Source: Cohnella nanjingensis
Lineage (GTDB): Bacteria; Bacillota; Bacilli; Paenibacillales; Paenibacillaceae
Assembly: GCF_014212125.1 (NCBI RefSeq)
Contig: NZ_JACJVP010000024.1
Location: 186,001 to 250,000 of the forward strand
DNA: 64,000 nt
Direction: 5' to 3'
Positions within the stretch are counted from its first letter, which is position 1. Each line of letters starts with the position of its first letter. Below, piece by piece: positions 61,711-64,000 of this stretch. Below the pieces are notes generated by a model that did not search any database, was not told where the DNA came from, and saw only the letters and a program-made list of their open reading frames with translations. A program made the translations under genes and the position numbers.

Positions 61711-62337
61711 ATGTTTGCGTTTTCGGCCCTAGCCGCATTTGTGGTCGTCGTACTGGGGCTATTCTTGATTCCGGGACCGGCCGTACTCCTTACGATCACC
61801 CGTACCGTCCAAGGAGGCCGCAAAGGCGGGATCATGACCGGCCTTGGCATCGCCACCGGCGATCTGATTCACACCTTGTTTGCGGCAGTGGGGCTTTCCG
61901 CGATTTTGATGACGTCCTCGCTCGCGTTTAATTTTGTGAAATACGCCGGCGTCGCCTATCTGCTGTACCTGGGCATCAAGGCGATCCTGGAGAAGCCCGC
62001 AGACCCCGAACTTCCGAAGATCCCGCCGGTCTCGCCGCGGAAGGCGTACGGGCAAGCCATCATGATCGAAGTGCTCAACCCGAAGACCTCGCTGTTCTTT
62101 CTGGCGTTCTTGCCGCAGTTCGTGCATCCGGATCGCGGGTCGTCGATCGTGCAGTTTCTGGTTCTTGGCTTGATCTTCGTGCTGTTAAGCGCGATCTATA
62201 CCACCGTCATCGCGGTCAGCGTCCGAGCCTTGGGCCGGGTGGTCAAGCGCGTATCGTGGATCGGACGCCTGAGCGGCAAGATCGTCGGGACGATCTATAT
62301 CGGCCTTGGCGTGAGGGTCGCGCTCCAGCAGCGCTAG
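61711..62337 (+). CDS. LysE/RhtB-family amino-acid exporter
   Basis: A 208-residue membrane protein with six helices. LFLIPGPAVLLTITRTVQGGRKGGIMTGLGIATGDLIHTLFAAVG is the family signature; LNPKTSLFFLAFLPQFVHPDRG is the second conserved block. Such proteins export amino acids or related compounds such as homoserine lactones. GGAGGG lies upstream of the ATG. It is monocistronic, ending at a bidirectional terminator. Confidence 0.92.
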   Translation: MFAFSALAAFVVVVLGLFLIPGPAVLLTITRTVQGGRKGGIMTGLGIATGDLIHTLFAAVGLSAILMTSSLAFNFVKYAGVAYLLYLGIKAILEKPADPELPKIPPVSPRKAYGQAIMIEVLNPKTSLFFLAFLPQFVHPDRGSSIVQFLVLGLIFVLLSAIYTTVIAVSVRALGRVVKRVSWIGRLSGKIVGTIYIGLGVRVALQQR

Positions 62338-62391
62338 GCGGGCGATGCGGCCCAGGACACACGGGCGCCGGCGGATCGAGCGTCCAATGGC

Positions 62392-62435
62392 AAAAAAAGG
62401 GATGAAGCAGATCAACCTGCTTCATCCCGTTTTTG
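62392..62435. terminator. Bidirectional terminator between LysE and TetR genes
   Basis: Seven As, GGGATGAAGCAG (62399-62410), a 6-nt loop, CTGCTTCATCCC (62417-62428) and a T-run. It serves convergent genes. Confidence 0.9.
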
Positions 62436-62464
62436 CGTTCGCTTCCCTGCGCCTTCGACGCAGA

Positions 62465-63058
62465 TCAAGGCTTCCCGCAAATGCCGTAGAAGAAGATGTG
62501 CACCATGCCCTCCAGGAAGCCGTCCATATCCTCGCTCTGCTGGGCCATGGACAGCATGAACTCGTACTGGTTCATGTAGAGTTGAATGAACGCCAGGACG
62601 TGGTCGATGGAGACGGCCTCCGAGATCTCCCCGCTGTCCTTCCCTTCCTGGAGCATCCGGATCGTCAGCGGGATGGCTCTTTCCCGGTATCGCTCCTCGA
62701 GATACCGGCTCAGCTCCTGATCCTCCGCGAGCAGCTCCCTGATTAATCCGGGCGGGAAGTCGTGGTAGATCGTTTTCTCCAGTCCGATGATGTGCTGGAT
62801 CTGTTCTTTTAAGGAATGTCCTTCGTTCATGTACGCTTCGAAATCTTGAATGACGTTGTCGAAGAAGTCGCGGAATACCGCTCGGATCAGCTCGTCCTTG
62901 TTCCCGAAATAGTTGTAGATCGTGACCTGCGAGACCTGGGCCGCGCTGGAGATGTCGGCGATCCGGATCTTCTTGGGCTCCGAGGTCCGAAGCAGGTCCA
63001 TGGTGGCCTTCGTGATCTTTTCTTTGATCTGGCTGGCGCGTTTCTCAAATCCGTTCAT
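62465..63058 (-). CDS. TetR/AcrR-family transcriptional repressor
   Basis: A 197-residue repressor. The N-terminal helix-turn-helix KIRIADISSAAQVSQVTIYNYFGNKDELI is clear; the C-terminal about 140 residues are the ligand-binding helices. It is divergent from an ABC ATPase gene, and two perfect 28-bp operators of TetR type lie in the 166-bp spacer between them. It therefore probably represses itself and the transporter. The inducer is unknown; drug or lipid efflux is typical. Confidence 0.92.
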   Translation of the reverse strand: MNGFEKRASQIKEKITKATMDLLRTSEPKKIRIADISSAAQVSQVTIYNYFGNKDELIRAVFRDFFDNVIQDFEAYMNEGHSLKEQIQHIIGLEKTIYHDFPPGLIRELLAEDQELSRYLEERYRERAIPLTIRMLQEGKDSGEISEAVSIDHVLAFIQLYMNQYEFMLSMAQQSEDMDGFLEGMVHIFFYGICGKP

Positions 63059-63101
63059 TGCCGTTCACCCTAACGTGAAGAAATAGTTTATGATCTAATT
63101 C

Positions 63102-63129
63102 GTGAAATATCACAGTTAAAATATTTCAC
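63102..63129. promoter_or_regulatory. TetR-type operator 1
   Basis: GTGAAATAT and ATATTTCAC, a perfect 9-bp inverted repeat with a 10-bp centre. It lies 44 bp before the TetR start codon, in position to block its promoter. Confidence 0.82.
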
Positions 63130-63136
63130 AAAATCG

Positions 63137-63165
63137 TTGACGGAGGTATCGACGAGGTATATTAT
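63137..63165 (+). promoter_or_regulatory. Promoter of the ABC transporter operon
   Basis: TTGACG (63137-63142), a 17-bp spacer and TATTAT (63160-63165). It lies between the two TetR-type operators. Confidence 0.7.
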
Positions 63166-63170
63166 AACAT

Positions 63171-63198
63171 ATGAAATATGAGGACTGGAATATTTCAT
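63171..63198. promoter_or_regulatory. TetR-type operator 2
   Basis: ATGAAATAT and ATATTTCAT with the same 9-10-9 layout as operator 1, 69 bp away, covering the transcription start of the ABC gene. Confidence 0.82.
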
Positions 63199-63224
63199 TT
63201 CTTCATTCCTCTTGGAGGTGCGGC

Positions 63225-64000
63225 ATGTTAACCGTTCAGCATTTAACGAAGACCTTTTCAAATGGCAAAGGAATATTCGATGTCTCGTTCTCGGTAGCCA
63301 AGGGCGAAGTCTTCGGCTTCCTGGGACCGAACGGCGCGGGGAAGTCGACGACGATCCGCCATATCATGGGCTTCATGAAGCCGGACCAAGGATCCGTGAA
63401 GGTGAACGGCCGGGATACTTGGAAGGAGCAGGGGAAGTTCCAGGCCGACGTCGGGTACCTGCCGGGAGAGATCGCCTTCGTCGAAGGGATGACCGGGAAG
63501 ACTTTCCTCGACTTCATGGCCGATATGCAGGGAATCCGGGATCTGTCCCGGCGCCGCCAATTGATCGAACGGCTGCAATTCGACGTGAACACGCCCATCC
63601 GGAAGATGTCCAAAGGCATGAAGCAAAAGGTCGGCATCGTGGCCGCCTTCATGCACGATCCCAAGGTGATCATCCTGGATGAGCCGACGTCGGGTCTCGA
63701 TCCATTGATGCAGAAGGTGTTCATCGAGATCGTGCTGGAGGAGAAGGTCCGGGGCAAGACGTTCCTGATGTCCTCCCACAGCTTCCCCGAGATCGAGCGT
63801 ACCTGCGACCGGGCGGCGATCATCAAGGACGGCGTCCTCATCGCCGTGAAGGACATTCACGAGCTGCAGTCCATGCAGCGCAAGCTGTTCGAGGTCACCT
63901 TCGAGGATGCGGCCGAGGCGGAGGCGTTCCTGCATTCGGGCTTGCCCGTCGAATCGCGCGAAGGCAATCGGATGCGGGTCGCCGTTCAGGGCGACTACGA
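63225..64000 (+). CDS. ABC transporter ATP-binding protein (3' truncated by the window)
   Basis: The first 258 codons of an ATPase that runs past the window end. Walker A FLGPNGAGKSTT (near 37), Q-loop region VGYLPGEIAFVEGMTG, a weak signature MSKGMKQKVGIV, Walker B VIILDEPTSGLDP and the switch His in MSSHSFPEIE are present. It resembles the drug or lipid exporter class (CcmA/YhaQ-like), with a permease gene expected next. TTGGAGGTG precedes the ATG. Expression is probably controlled by the divergent TetR through the flanking operators. Confidence 0.9.
   Translation, partial: MLTVQHLTKTFSNGKGIFDVSFSVAKGEVFGFLGPNGAGKSTTIRHIMGFMKPDQGSVKVNGRDTWKEQGKFQADVGYLPGEIAFVEGMTGKTFLDFMADMQGIRDLSRRRQLIERLQFDVNTPIRKMSKGMKQKVGIVAAFMHDPKVIILDEPTSGLDPLMQKVFIEIVLEEKVRGKTFLMSSHSFPEIERTCDRAAIIKDGVLIAVKDIHELQSMQRKLFEVTFEDAAEAEAFLHSGLPVESREGNRMRVAVQGDY

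Overview
The window is a stretch of a GC-rich Gram-positive chromosome, most likely Paenibacillaceae (Paenibacillus/Cohnella type). This rests on content, not on a marker gene: SLH-domain surface proteins, a YesM/YesN two-component pair next to an LplABC-type sugar transporter, BMP-family nucleoside transport, TipAS-MerR and UTRA-GntR regulators, B. subtilis-like paired SMR proteins, strong AGGAGG ribosome binding sites, and lipoprotein binding proteins with Ser/Ala/Pro-rich linkers. I see no rRNA, tRNA, CRISPR array, prophage or intact insertion sequence.

Layout. 1-8 kb: end of a WYL regulator; a coiled-coil protein with a membrane-anchored NodB deacetylase; small enzymes (DHFR-like, YciI, aldo/keto reductase, VOC); a Fur-controlled orphan siderophore-binding lipoprotein. 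8-14 kb: a 1507-residue S-layer-anchored protein with an LTD, a DUF2252 domain and SLH repeats; a nucleotidyltransferase-like protein. 14-16.4 kb: ROK regulator with an MFS transporter. 16.5-26.3 kb: a UTRA-GntR regulator, an AfuABC-like transporter, an MBL hydrolase, a YdcZ protein, an inositol-monophosphatase-family enzyme and a secreted C2-like protein. A shared 9-bp palindrome (TGTCWGACA) precedes both the transporter operon and the secreted protein. 26.3-33.9 kb: hairpin repeats, an SLH/Ig-repeat surface protein, an MHYT-PAS-GGDEF-EAL cyclic-di-GMP enzyme and a MerR-YkkC-YkkD efflux operon. 34-36.4 kb: a small unknown protein, YhhN lysoplasmalogenase and class 3 aldehyde dehydrogenase. 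37-44.9 kb: a nucleoside uptake and hydrolysis operon (BMP lipoprotein, ATPase, two permeases, an intact nucleoside hydrolase and a frameshifted one), divergent from an AraC regulator. 45.4-46.4 kb: a SnoaL-like protein and its MarR regulator behind two palindromic operators. 46.5-51.7 kb: a 5'-nucleotidase divergent from phnDCEE, with a three-repeat Pho box between them. 52-61.4 kb: YesMN, an oligosaccharide ABC transporter, an unrecognised 546-residue protein and a DUF1861/GH130-like protein. 61.7-64 kb: LysE exporter, and a TetR gene divergent from an ABC ATPase that runs off the window, with twin operators between them.

The most unusual structural signal is a set of sequence-unrelated intergenic repeat arrays (17.4-18.1, 26.4, 36.5 and 45.2 kb). 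All repeat at 51 bp or 102 bp, mostly around a short hairpin. Other candidates for new biology are the secreted DUF2252 fusion, the putative organophosphate module at 16.5-26.3 kb and the glycan locus ending in two little-known proteins. Several transporter operons also carry a hairpin immediately after the binding-protein gene, which suggests differential expression within the operon.
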